From Candidatus Parcubacteria bacterium (GTDB lineage: Bacteria > Patescibacteriota > Minisyncoccia > JAHIHE01 > JAGLIN01), in NCBI GenBank assembly GCA_023142975.1, contig JAGLIN010000079.1:1-8136 (forward strand): a stretch of 8,136 nucleotides of DNA, read 5' to 3'. Of the stretch, positions 1 to 6,309 are shown piece after piece. The notes under the pieces are model-generated. The model saw nothing but the letters and a program-made list of their open reading frames with translations, was not told the origin of the DNA and ran no database searches. Each line of letters opens with the position of its first letter. Within the stretch, counting starts at the first letter, position 1. Both the position numbers and the translations under genes were made by a program.

Positions 1-66
1 GAATTTAAAGTAATACTGCTATATTATTATTTATAGCAACAAATTTATTGAAACTAATTAAAGTCT

Positions 67-98
67 ATTGTCAAATTGTCACATTGTCAAATTGTTAC
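67..98. repeat. 8-bp short tandem repeat, four units
   Basis: Four head-to-tail octamers are visible: ATTGTCAA, ATTGTCAC, ATTGTCAA, ATTGTTAC. They lie in non-coding DNA upstream of smc. A small inverted repeat follows (ATAGTA 101-106, TACTAT 113-118). No function is evident. It may be a slippage-prone microsatellite or a set of binding half-sites. Confidence 0.6.
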
Positions 99-130
99 GC
101 ATAGTATAGCGGTACTATTATAGATTCTCT

Positions 131-251
131 TTTTTGTCATTCCGAGCCCGCAGGCGAGAAATCTCTTGAATGTAATAAATAGTTTAATTTGTCCCATTTT
201 CAACAGCTAATAGATTTCTCAGTCGTTGCGACTCCTTCGAAATGACAAAAA
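131..251. repeat. Palindromic intergenic repeat, copy 1 (TGTCATT...AATGACA ends)
   Basis: The 121-bp element has perfect 11-bp terminal inverted repeats, TTTTTGTCATT (131-141) and AATGACAAAAA (241-251). Inside each end is a small hairpin: GCC-CGCA-GGC on the left and GTCG-TTG-CGAC on the right. Inside those is a second matching inverted pair, GAGAAATCT and AGATTTCTC. No ORF lies within it. The build of palindromic ends enclosing hairpins recurs in three other gaps of this window. It looks like a non-autonomous MITE- or REP-like element; mobility is inferred, not seen. Nothing else recognisable lies in 1-353 apart from this element and the tandem repeat at 67-98. Confidence 0.7.
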
Positions 252-353
252 TAAAAAAGGTGAATTTAAAATAAGATTACTATACAACAATAAAACGACT
301 TCCTGTATTTTTATGCTATGCATAATAATTTGGTAATTTAACAATAAGAGCGT

Positions 354-382
354 TTGGCAATAGAGCCAATCTATGCTATAAA
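354..382 (+). promoter_or_regulatory. Sigma70-type promoter of smc, with a dyad over the -35
   Basis: The -35 TTGGCA (354-359) and -10 TATAAA (377-382) are separated by 17 bp, which predicts transcription from about 389 and a leader of about 22 nt before the smc ATG at 412. A dyad, TTGGC (354-358) and GCCAA (365-369), overlaps the -35 and could be an operator or a chance palindrome. No clear Shine-Dalgarno sequence precedes the ATG. Confidence 0.55.
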
Positions 383-411
383 TAAATCATAAACAAGCAA
401 GAATAATATCT

Positions 412-2676
412 ATGTATTTAAAAAAACTTGAAATTTCTGGATTTAAATCTTTTGCTAATAAGACAGTTTTAGATTTTCCTCACGGGATCACAGCTGTAGT
501 CGGTCCAAATGGTTCTGGGAAATCAAATGTTGCTGACGCGATAAAATGGGTTTTGGGAGAACAAAGCATGAAAAGTCTGCGTGGAAAGAAGAGCAAAGAT
601 GTGATTTTTACAGGCAGCGACAAAAAAGCAAAAATGAGTTCAGCCTCTGTATCTTTACATCTTGATAATCGCGACAAAAAAATACCGCTTGATTATGAAG
701 ATGTTATTTTAACAAGAAAATTATTTCAAAATGGAGACAGTGAATATTTAATAAACAAAAGTCGCGCGCGACTCATAGATATTATAGATTTGCTTGCAAG
801 ATCAGGAGTCAGCCAAAGAGGATATTGCGTTATTAATCAAGGAATGGCAGATTCAATTTTAACAGCGACACCAGCCGAAAGAATGGTTATTTTCGAGGAA
901 GCGACAGGTGTCAGAAAATTTCAAATAAAAAAACAGCAATCTATTAATAAACTTGAATCCACAAAAAGGAATTTACAGCGTGTCGCTGATTTATTGAACG
1001 AGATAGAGCCACGACTAAACTCTCTTAAAAGGCAAGCGAGCAAAGCGCAAAAAAGAGGAGCTATTGAAGAAAGCTTGAAATCCGAACAGAAAAAATTGTT
1101 TGCGTATATTTGGACAAAGCTTAATAATGACAATAGAAAATATGGATCTGAAAAAGAAAATTTGGAAAAGAATATAAAAGAATACTCCGAAGAAGTAGCC
1201 AAAATAAAAAATAAATTATCTGAAACTGAAAATAATAGCGACAGTTACACAACAGAATTTGAACAGCTGCAGAAGGAAATAGATTCTTTGCGAGAAACTA
1301 TAAATGAACTTCAAAGAAACTTGTCTGTTATAGAAGGAAGACTACAGATAGAAGAAGAAAGAAAGAAAGAAATGGAAAAACCAGAACATATGCCTATAAA
1401 TTTGGGCTATGTTAAAAATAAGCTTTATGGTTTAGTTTCAGCATATGATAAATTTTTTGATTTGATAAAAAAAATAGCTAACTTAGAGGATATTGAGTCT
1501 ATTAAAGAAGAAGGGATTGAAGTTAGAAAAAATGTGAAAAATCTTTTAAAGGAAATTGAAGACGGAAAGATTACCCAGAAAGACAAGGAAATTGTGTTTG
1601 ATGACAGTAGTATTAAAAAATTAAAAACCGAAAAAGTTGAGGTATCAAATAAAATTAGAGGATATGAAAAAGAATATGAAGAATTTAAAAATAGAATATA
1701 TGAACTAAACAAAAACGAGCAGGAAAAAAGACAGATATTTTTTCAACTTGAAAAAAATTTACAAATAAAACAGGACGAGCTCAACAAGTTTAAAGATGTT
1801 CTTAATCAAATAAATATTGAATTGGCAAAATTTGAAGTTAGAAAAGAAGATTTAATAAATGAGATTAAGGATGAAATAGGAAACAATGAAATTTTAAAAG
1901 AGATACAAGACAGAACATTCAAAAACAGCTCGGAAGAGTTTCAGTTTGACAGTTTTGATCAAGAAGAGTCAAGATTGAAAATAAGAAAGCTGAAAATTCA
2001 ATTTGATCAAATTGGTGGAATTGATCCTTTAATAATGGAAGAATATGAAGAAACAAAAAAAAGATTTGATTTCTTGTCAGCGCAATCAAACGATTTAGAA
2101 CAAGCTTCGGGATCATTAAAAAAAGTAATTGAAGAATTAGACGAAAAAATTGAGGTCATATTTAAATCTTCCTTTAAAAAAATAAGTGAGGAATTTAATA
2201 AATATTTTAAAATAATTTTTGGAGGAGGAAAAGCGGATTTATCCGTGAAATATTCTGATTTTAAAAAAGATGAAAACAATGGTAATGAAAATGACCCCGA
2301 GAAAACAGAAGAGAACAAACAAGAAAAACAAAAAATCGCTGGGGTTGAAATAAACGCTTCTCCTCCTGGCAAAAAAATAAGTAGCTTAGATATTCTTTCG
2401 GGAGGAGAAAGAGCGCTTACCTCTGTGGCGATTCTCTTTGCGATAATTTCAAATAATCCCCCTCCCTTTTTAGTCCTTGATGAAATTGACGCCGCTTTAG
2501 ACGAATCAAACTCTGAAAAGATTGCAAAGATCAGCAAAGAAGTCGCTTTTAAAACACAGCTTATTATTATCACACATAACCGTGAAATGATGAGACAAGC
2601 AGGGGTTTTATATGGAGTTACGATGGACAATAATAGTATTTCAAAAATAATTTCTCTGAAATTGGATGAGGTGTAA
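412..2676 (+). CDS. smc: Chromosome segregation/condensation ATPase SMC, short form lacking a recognisable hinge
   Basis: The ABC-type SMC ATPase organises and segregates chromosomes, normally as a hinge-linked dimer with ScpA/ScpB. The start is supported by the family N-terminus MYLKKLEISGFKSFANK. Walker A is GPNGSGKS (31-38), the Q-loop INQG is at 141-144, the signature LSGGE at 662-666, Walker B FLVLDEID at 686-693 and the switch His in THN at 721-723. The C-terminal stretch EEYEETKKRFDFL (543-555) and FGGGKADL (603-610) are SMC-specific, which argues against RecN or SbcC. The protein has 754 residues where bacterial SMCs usually have about 1,150-1,200. The coiled-coil arms (about 175-322 and 400-590) are roughly half length. 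Residues 323-400 replace the ~170-residue hinge and lack its Gly-rich motifs. A single Cys (139) excludes a zinc hook. An acidic Asn/Glu/Lys insert (618-640) precedes the signature. The frame is intact. Confidence 0.93.
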   Translation: MYLKKLEISGFKSFANKTVLDFPHGITAVVGPNGSGKSNVADAIKWVLGEQSMKSLRGKKSKDVIFTGSDKKAKMSSASVSLHLDNRDKKIPLDYEDVILTRKLFQNGDSEYLINKSRARLIDIIDLLARSGVSQRGYCVINQGMADSILTATPAERMVIFEEATGVRKFQIKKQQSINKLESTKRNLQRVADLLNEIEPRLNSLKRQASKAQKRGAIEESLKSEQKKLFAYIWTKLNNDNRKYGSEKENLEKNIKEYSEEVAKIKNKLSETENNSDSYTTEFEQLQKEIDSLRETINELQRNLSVIEGRLQIEEERKKEMEKPEHMPINLGYVKNKLYGLVSAYDKFFDLIKKIANLEDIESIKEEGIEVRKNVKNLLKEIEDGKITQKDKEIVFDDSSIKKLKTEKVEVSNKIRGYEKEYEEFKNRIYELNKNEQEKRQIFFQLEKNLQIKQDELNKFKDVLNQINIELAKFEVRKEDLINEIKDEIGNNEILKEIQDRTFKNSSEEFQFDSFDQEESRLKIRKLKIQFDQIGGIDPLIMEEYEETKKRFDFLSAQSNDLEQASGSLKKVIEELDEKIEVIFKSSFKKISEEFNKYFKIIFGGGKADLSVKYSDFKKDENNGNENDPEKTEENKQEKQKIAGVEINASPPGKKISSLDILSGGERALTSVAILFAIISNNPPPFLVLDEIDAALDESNSEKIAKISKEVAFKTQLIIITHNREMMRQAGVLYGVTMDNNSISKIISLKLDEV

Positions 2677-2819
2677 AATGTCATTGCGAGGAGTGAAATT
2701 ATCCGAAGGATAATTGAGCGACGAAGCAATCCCGTAACTACGCGCGAGGAATTTAGTCACGGGATTGCTTCGTCGTCTTTTCACTCACTGCGTTCATTCA
2801 GACTCCCCGAAATGACATT
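2677..2819. repeat. Palindromic intergenic repeat, copy 2, with a long central stem
   Basis: This 143-bp element begins at the base after the smc stop. Its ends are AATGTCATT (2677-2685) and AATGACATT (2811-2819), and the similarity continues inward (GCGAGGAGT on the left, ACTCCCCGA on the right). The left arm folds as AATTATCC-GAA-GGATAATT (2697-2715). The centre is a perfect 17-bp inverted repeat (2719-2735 with 2759-2775) carrying GACGAAGCAATCCCGT, extended by three more pairs past one mismatch. GAGTGAA (2691-2697) also pairs with TTCACTC (2780-2786). Similar CATTGCGAGGAG...GAAGCAATCC repeats are familiar from many bacterial genomes. As RNA it would be a large stem-loop between smc and gpmI. 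It lacks a T tract, so it is not a classic terminator. Confidence 0.8.
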
Positions 2820-2841
2820 CTGTAATCTAAATAATTATAAA
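2812..2841 (+). promoter_or_regulatory. Possible gpmI promoter using the end of repeat copy 2 as its -35
   Basis: ATGACA (2812-2817), inside the right terminus of the repeat, is one base from the TTGACA consensus. It lies 18 bp from TATAAA (2836-2841). The predicted start falls at about 2848, essentially on the gpmI ATG at 2847, so a transcript from here would be leaderless or nearly so. There is no Shine-Dalgarno sequence in the short gap. Read-through from smc is an equally good source of gpmI mRNA. Confidence 0.3.
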
Positions 2842-2846
2842 ATCAA

Positions 2847-4424
2847 ATGAAAAAAGTAATTTTAGTAATATTGGATGGCTGGGGAATTAGCGAAGAAACA
2901 GCTGGCAACGCAGTAGCAAACGCTTCAACTCCAAATATGGACATCCTTAAGAAATTCTACTTTTACACAAATCTCCAAGCATCTGGAATGTCAGTTGGTT
3001 TGCCCTGGGGAAACGTGGGCAATTCAGAAGTTGGACATTTAATTTTAGGAGCTGGAAAAGTATTATATCAAAATTTACCGAGAGTTTCCTTGGCAATTCG
3101 CGAAAAAACATTTTTTAGAAATGAAACTCTGCTTAGGACAATTATACATGCCACTAAGAATAATTCTAACATACATCTAATGGGATTAGTAAGTGATGGC
3201 GGGGTTCACAGCCATACAGATCATCTTTACGCCTTATTAGAACTTCTAAAAGCAAGCGGCATAGATAATAACAAGGTTTTCATACATATTTTTACAGACG
3301 GAAGAGATACAAACCCAAGATCAGCAATTAAATTCGTATCAGATTTAGTCAAAAATATAGAAGAGGAAAATTGGCCAGGGAAAATTGCCAGCATCATGGG
3401 CAGATCTTACGCTATGGACAGAAACAAAAACTGGGAAAAAACAAGACTTGCTTATTATTGTATGGTAAACGGGGTCGGCAAAAAAGAAGACGATCCCGTA
3501 AACGCTCTTAAAGAATATTACGCGAACGAAATAACAGATGAATTTATAAAACCAACGCTCATCACTGACGAAAATAATAATTTCAATTTAATTAAAGAAA
3601 ATGATTCTGTCGTTTTCTTTAATATAAGAGAAGATAGGGCGCGTCAAATTACAAAATCTTTCGTTCTAGATAATTTTTCAGATTTTGATCGTGGCAAAAA
3701 ATTATCAAATCTTCACTTCACCACAATGATGGAATACGAGAAAGGATTGCCCGTTAATGTTGTTTTCCCCGCGGAAAATGTAAAATATCCATTAGGCAGA
3801 ATATTAAGCGAGATTGGAATTAAACAATTGAGAATTGCTGAAACAGAAAAGTACGCTCATGTAACTTATTTTTTTAACGGCGGAAAAGAAAAACCGTTTA
3901 AGAATGAATTTAGAATGGTTATTCCTTCCAAATCGGTCGCGAGCTACGATCAGGTTCCGGAAATGAGCGCGAAAGAAATTACCGATTATGCTATAAACAA
4001 AATTGAATCGGGAGTATTTAATTTTATCCTCCTGAATTATGCTAATGCCGATATGGTAGGACATACGGGAAATCTAAAGGCATCCATAAAAGCAATAGAG
4101 TTTCTTGATAAGTGTCTTGGCAAATTATATAAATCAGCTTTAGAGAATAGTTTTACTCTCATTGTAACGGCGGATCACGGAAATGCTGAAGAAATGCTTA
4201 ATCCAAAAACTGGAGAAAAAATAACTGAACATTCTGTAAATCCCGTGCCGTTTATAATTGTTAACGCTCAAAATAAATTAACTAAAGAAAAAATATTAGA
4301 TAATAACAATAATAACTATGGAAGTAATATAAACGGGATGCTGTGTGATGTCGCTCCAACAATTTTAAAAATTATGGAAATAAAAAAACCAGACGAAATG
4401 ACTGGAAAAAGTTTGTTAAGCTAA
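2847..4424 (+). CDS. gpmI: 2,3-bisphosphoglycerate-independent phosphoglycerate mutase
   Basis: This cytosolic glycolytic enzyme interconverts 3- and 2-phosphoglycerate through a phosphoserine intermediate with two metal ions, in the alkaline-phosphatase fold. The start is fixed by the family N-terminus KKVILVILDGWG. Visible residues are metal ligand D10, catalytic S60 in GNSEVGH, the substrate loop FTDGRDTNPRSA (149-160), GRSYAMDRNKNWEK (185-198), the phosphate-binding REDRAR (261-266), D402 and H406 in NADMVGH, D443 and H444 in TADHGN, and H462 in EHSVNPVP. The C-terminus PDEMTGKSLL is intact. At 525 residues it is slightly longer than the usual ~510; a five-Asn run (486-490) sits in a C-terminal loop. 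Upstream is repeat copy 2, and a small membrane-protein gene follows on the same strand within about 20 nt. Confidence 0.97.
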   Translation: MKKVILVILDGWGISEETAGNAVANASTPNMDILKKFYFYTNLQASGMSVGLPWGNVGNSEVGHLILGAGKVLYQNLPRVSLAIREKTFFRNETLLRTIIHATKNNSNIHLMGLVSDGGVHSHTDHLYALLELLKASGIDNNKVFIHIFTDGRDTNPRSAIKFVSDLVKNIEEENWPGKIASIMGRSYAMDRNKNWEKTRLAYYCMVNGVGKKEDDPVNALKEYYANEITDEFIKPTLITDENNNFNLIKENDSVVFFNIREDRARQITKSFVLDNFSDFDRGKKLSNLHFTTMMEYEKGLPVNVVFPAENVKYPLGRILSEIGIKQLRIAETEKYAHVTYFFNGGKEKPFKNEFRMVIPSKSVASYDQVPEMSAKEITDYAINKIESGVFNFILLNYANADMVGHTGNLKASIKAIEFLDKCLGKLYKSALENSFTLIVTADHGNAEEMLNPKTGEKITEHSVNPVPFIIVNAQNKLTKEKILDNNNNNYGSNINGMLCDVAPTILKIMEIKKPDEMTGKSLLS

Positions 4425-4445
4425 TTTTTATAACTATTGAAAATT

Positions 4446-4655
4446 ATGAGTATAGAAATTATAGGATTTATTTTAACTACAACAGGTGAAATTTTGCTTG
4501 GCGCAATGGTGCTTATAATCCACTGGCACATTTTAAAAGAACATAGAATAGACGCAGATGTTTTAAAACAAATGAAACAAGAACAATTTTTGGGAGCTTT
4601 CGCGATTATTTCTATTGTAACTGGGTTTTTCTTGCAAATTTCATTTAAGATATAA
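4446..4655 (+). CDS. Small two-helix membrane protein, unknown function
   Basis: I do not recognise this protein. From the ATG at 4446 it has 69 residues; an in-frame TTG at 4437 would add MKI. Neither start has a clear Shine-Dalgarno site. It shows two hydrophobic segments, IIGFILTTTGEILLGAMVLIIH near the N-terminus and FLGAFAIISIVTGFFLQISF at the C-terminus. They are separated by a charged loop of about 25 residues (HILKEHRIDADVLKQMKQEQ), giving a helical-hairpin membrane protein. A polar Thr/Glu pair sits inside the first helix. It begins 21 nt after the gpmI stop on the same strand, so co-transcription is likely, but that gives no functional link. It ends 3 bp before repeat copy 3. Confidence 0.6.
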   Translation: MSIEIIGFILTTTGEILLGAMVLIIHWHILKEHRIDADVLKQMKQEQFLGAFAIISIVTGFFLQISFKI

Positions 4656-4658
4656 ACC

Positions 4659-4747
4659 TGTCATCCCAGTTAGTTTCACTTTAATAAATTATACGAAAAA
4701 TATTATTTATTGAGACTTACTAGATTCCCGCCTCCGCGGGAATGACA
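4659..4747. repeat. Palindromic intergenic repeat, copy 3 (one terminal hairpin missing)
   Basis: Between convergent genes, TGTCAT (4659-4664) is mirrored by ATGACA (4742-4747). The right end has the hairpin ATTCCCGC-CTCC-GCGGGAAT (4724-4743). The left end reads TGTCATCCCAGTTAGT; it aligns with the inverted right end only if the hairpin is deleted from it. Beyond that, AATAAAT-type sequence continues the inverted symmetry towards the centre. The 27 bp at 4723-4749 are an exact inverted copy of 7622-7648. The hairpin may also help end transcription of the genes converging here, although no U tract follows it. Confidence 0.7.
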
Positions 4748-4758
4748 AACGGGACAAC

Positions 4759-5478
4759 TTAGTTTTTAGAACTCTTTTCTCTCCACTCCCCTATTTTTTG
4801 ATGATTGCCGCTTAATAAAACTTCTGGGACTTTCCAGTTTGTTTTTTTATCCGGAGAAAAAAATTCTGGCTTAGTATAATGCGGATATTCCAAATAATCT
4901 TTTTTTGAAAACGATTCTTCTTTTATGGATTCTTTATTGCCAACAACGCCTTCAATTAATCTTGAGACAGAATCTACAATAGTCATCGCTGGGATTTCAC
5001 CGCCTGTCAGAATATAATCACCGACAGAAATTTCCTCGTCGGCTAAATATTTCGCCACTCGCTCGTCAATTCCTTCATATCTTCCGCAAATTAAAATCAA
5101 TTTATCTAATTTAGAAAATCTCTTCGCCATTGCCTGATCAAATTTCTTGCCTTTCGCGGACAACAAAATAATTTTAGTTTTACTGTTTTTATTCTTGATT
5201 CTTAATTCTTGCTTCTTAATTCTTTTTTTAAAACATTTTAGTTTATTCTTGCCAACAATTTTTACTAACGCTTTATAAATCGGTTCAACCTTAAACACCA
5301 TTCCCGCTCCCCCGCCATAAGGAGTATCATCAACGGTTTTATGTTTATCTTCCGTGTAATCTCTTAAATTATGCACATCAATTTTAATCAGTTTATTTTT
5401 CCGCGCCCGCGCTAAAATACTTTCATTAAAATATGAATCAAATATTTTTGGGAAAATTGTGATAATATCAAATTTCAT
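4759..5478 (-). CDS. trmD: tRNA (guanine-N1-)-methyltransferase TrmD
   Basis: This SAM-dependent SPOUT-family methyltransferase makes m1G37 in tRNAs, preventing +1 frameshifts; it works as a dimer with a deep-trefoil-knot active site. Family motifs are MKFDIITIFP at the N-terminus, YGGGAGM (54-60), the knot stretches LILICGRYEGIDERV (127-141) and SVGDYILTGGE (151-161), and the C-terminal LEYPHYTKPEFF (196-207) and PEVLLSGNH (218-226). Length (239) is normal overall. However, residues about 75-102, between PIYKAL and ILLSAKG, form a long Lys-rich loop containing a period-7 peptide, RIKKQEL then RIKNKNS, encoded by a heptanucleotide repeat. SAKGK replaces the more common SP-G. No convincing promoter or Shine-Dalgarno site precedes the ATG. 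The start abuts the -35 of the divergent 84-aa gene. Confidence 0.96.
   Translation of the reverse strand: MKFDIITIFPKIFDSYFNESILARARKNKLIKIDVHNLRDYTEDKHKTVDDTPYGGGAGMVFKVEPIYKALVKIVGKNKLKCFKKRIKKQELRIKNKNSKTKIILLSAKGKKFDQAMAKRFSKLDKLILICGRYEGIDERVAKYLADEEISVGDYILTGGEIPAMTIVDSVSRLIEGVVGNKESIKEESFSKKDYLEYPHYTKPEFFSPDKKTNWKVPEVLLSGNHQKIGEWREKSSKN
5191..5225. repeat. Heptanucleotide tandem repeat inside trmD
   Basis: Five 7-bp units on the + strand (ATTCTTG, ATTCTTA, ATTCTTG, CTTCTTA, ATTCTTT) encode residues 85-96 of TrmD on the other strand. Because 7 is not a multiple of 3, three units give one heptapeptide, matching the RIKKQEL/RIKNKNS periodicity seen in the protein. The sequence resembles the AAGAATT-type heptamer repeats known from intergenic DNA of other bacteria, here tolerated within a gene. 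Confidence 0.65.
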
Positions 5479-5479
5479 C

Positions 5480-5508
5480 TTGACAGATTTAGTTTATAGC
5501 TATATACT
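5480..5508 (+). promoter_or_regulatory. Near-consensus sigma70 promoter of the 84-aa membrane-protein gene
   Basis: A perfect -35, TTGACA (5480-5485), and TATACT (5503-5508) as -10 are separated by exactly 17 bp. The predicted start is at about 5515, leaving a leader of only about 13 nt that is essentially the ribosome-binding site. The -35 begins two bases from the divergent trmD start codon. A second TTGACAGA copy at 5510-5517 repeats the -35 octamer at 5480-5487, 30 bp downstream; it has no matching -10. Confidence 0.75.
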
Positions 5509-5514
5509 TTTGAC

Positions 5515-5523
5515 AGAGGTGAG
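5515..5523 (+). promoter_or_regulatory. Strong Shine-Dalgarno site fixing the start at 5528
   Basis: AGAGGTGAG lies 4 nt before the ATG at 5528. It is the best ribosome-binding site in the window and selects this ATG over an in-frame ATA/ATG stretch opening at 5459, which would lie upstream of the promoter. None of the housekeeping genes here has a comparable site. Confidence 0.75.
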
Positions 5524-5527
5524 TATA

Positions 5528-5782
5528 ATGCGAATAACAAAATACGAAATAGTAGAGAGGTCAAAAACTTTTTCTAAAAGCATACAGATTGTTCGTCGTC
5601 CTTTTTGTTTTCTTTATACGATAACACTATTGGGACTGGGGATTTGTATAAGCGGCGTTTATTTATATGGAATAATAAGAGGACCAGCGTTAATTTTAGT
5701 GATTGCGGGACTAACAGTTTTAATTTCCGCAATTTGTTTAATTGTTGTAGAAAAAATGAAACCTCAAATTTATGAATATTAG
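5528..5782 (+). CDS. Small two-helix membrane protein, unknown function, in its own transcription unit
   Basis: I do not recognise this 84-residue protein. A basic, Ser/Thr-containing N-terminus (MRITKYEIVERSKTFSK, then RR at 24-25) precedes two hydrophobic segments, about 27-50 (rich in Leu/Gly/Ile) and 54-75 (ALILVIAGLTVLISAICLIV). The turn between them is only RGP, and the tail VEKMKPQIYEY is short and polar. The positive-inside rule puts both termini in the cytoplasm. The start is set by the Shine-Dalgarno site; a longer ORF opening at 5459 would overlap trmD and begin upstream of the promoter. The gene lies on the strand opposite to khpA and trmD, between them, and ends within a terminator stem. 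It looks like an inserted or independently regulated cassette. It could be a small toxin-like or membrane-stress peptide, but nothing in the sequence shows which. Confidence 0.72.
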   Translation: MRITKYEIVERSKTFSKSIQIVRRPFCFLYTITLLGLGICISGVYLYGIIRGPALILVIAGLTVLISAICLIVVEKMKPQIYEY

Positions 5783-5808
5783 GTAGAATATCGCCTAATA
5801 TTTTTTTT
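5775..5808 (+). terminator. Intrinsic terminator of the 84-aa gene, overlapping its stop codon
   Basis: A perfect 9-bp stem, AATATTAGG (5775-5783) with CCTAATATT (5794-5802), encloses a 10-nt loop and runs into eight T residues (5801-5808). The left arm contains the last codons and the TAG stop at 5780-5782. The stem is AT-rich but the U tract is strong. Confidence 0.7.
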
Positions 5809-5845
5809 AAAAAACCGCGCTAATAAAAACATAGCACGGTTTTTT
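5809..5845. terminator. Bidirectional intrinsic terminator between the 84-aa gene and khpA
   Basis: AAAAAACCGCGCTA (5809-5822) pairs with TAGCACGGTTTTTT (5832-5845), 13 of 14 positions, around a 9-nt loop. The A and T flanks of the G+C-containing stem provide a U tract in both directions. It therefore backs up the terminator at 5775-5808 on + and ends khpA transcripts (stop at 5865) on -. This makes read-through from khpA into trmD unlikely. Confidence 0.75.
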
Positions 5846-5864
5846 GATATTGTAAATCTAAAGA

Positions 5865-6212
5865 TTATAACTTCAGATCGTTAACTACATCTTCAACATT
5901 TTCGCTTTTTTCAACTCTTTCTGTTCCTTCGCTTCTTTCCGCTCTCTGGTGTTGGCTACCTTCTGGTTCAATAATTTTGAAGTTAACTCTGGCATTGCTC
6001 TTCGCTCCAATAACTCTTAAAAGAGTTCTGATGGATTTTGCGGTTGAGCCTTGTCGTCCGATAACTTGTCCCATATCGGCCGGATTGATTTTAAGAGAGA
6101 TAAGTACTCCCATTTCATCAACAGTCCTGTCGATTTCAACATCATCTGGATTGTCAACGATTGCTTTTACTACGAATTCTACGAATTCTTTATCATTTGT
6201 TGTTTCACTCAT
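5865..6212 (-). CDS. khpA: KhpA-type KH-domain RNA-binding protein, with C-terminal extension
   Basis: KhpA (YlqC/YlqC-like) is a small single-KH protein that, usually with KhpB/Jag, binds RNA and affects cell-division or envelope gene expression. Residues 9-82 match the family: KEFVEFVVKAIVDNPDDVEI, then the KH core DMGQVIGRQGSTAKSIRTLL (46-65) with GxxG loop G52-R53-Q54-G55, and ARVNFKIIEPEG at its end. The protein has 115 residues where most homologues have about 75-85. The extra ~30 (QHQRAERSEGTERVEKSENV and beyond) form a charged, probably disordered tail. The position just after rpsP is the conserved one. The gene has its own strong promoter and a long leader (6213-6390), no evident Shine-Dalgarno site, and ends at the bidirectional terminator. 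Confidence 0.92.
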   Translation of the reverse strand: MSETTNDKEFVEFVVKAIVDNPDDVEIDRTVDEMGVLISLKINPADMGQVIGRQGSTAKSIRTLLRVIGAKSNARVNFKIIEPEGSQHQRAERSEGTERVEKSENVEDVVNDLKL

Positions 6213-6309
6213 AATTCTGATTTTCTGATTAATCTAAACGAATTTATCTGCTATCAAATAGCAATAATCTGTTTAGAACTGATTAACTGATTTTTTTACT
6301 CTGTAAACT

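Noticed and set aside
1378..1611. Rad50/SbcC-type zinc hook at the SMC apex
   Set aside because: There is no CxxC; the only Cys of the protein is residue 139, in the N-terminal head.
2007..2729. 240-aa open frame on the - strand inside smc
   Set aside because: It is antisense to the well-conserved SMC C-terminal head, is rich in Ser/Ile/Phe as expected of a shadow frame, and matches no family I know. The same holds for the shorter - strand frames at 480-677, 921-1202, 1425-1712 and 1919-2116, and for 3804-4064 in gpmI.
2677..2819. CRISPR array or tRNA-like element between smc and gpmI
   Set aside because: There are no regularly spaced direct repeats and no tRNA arms; the structure is a set of nested inverted repeats.
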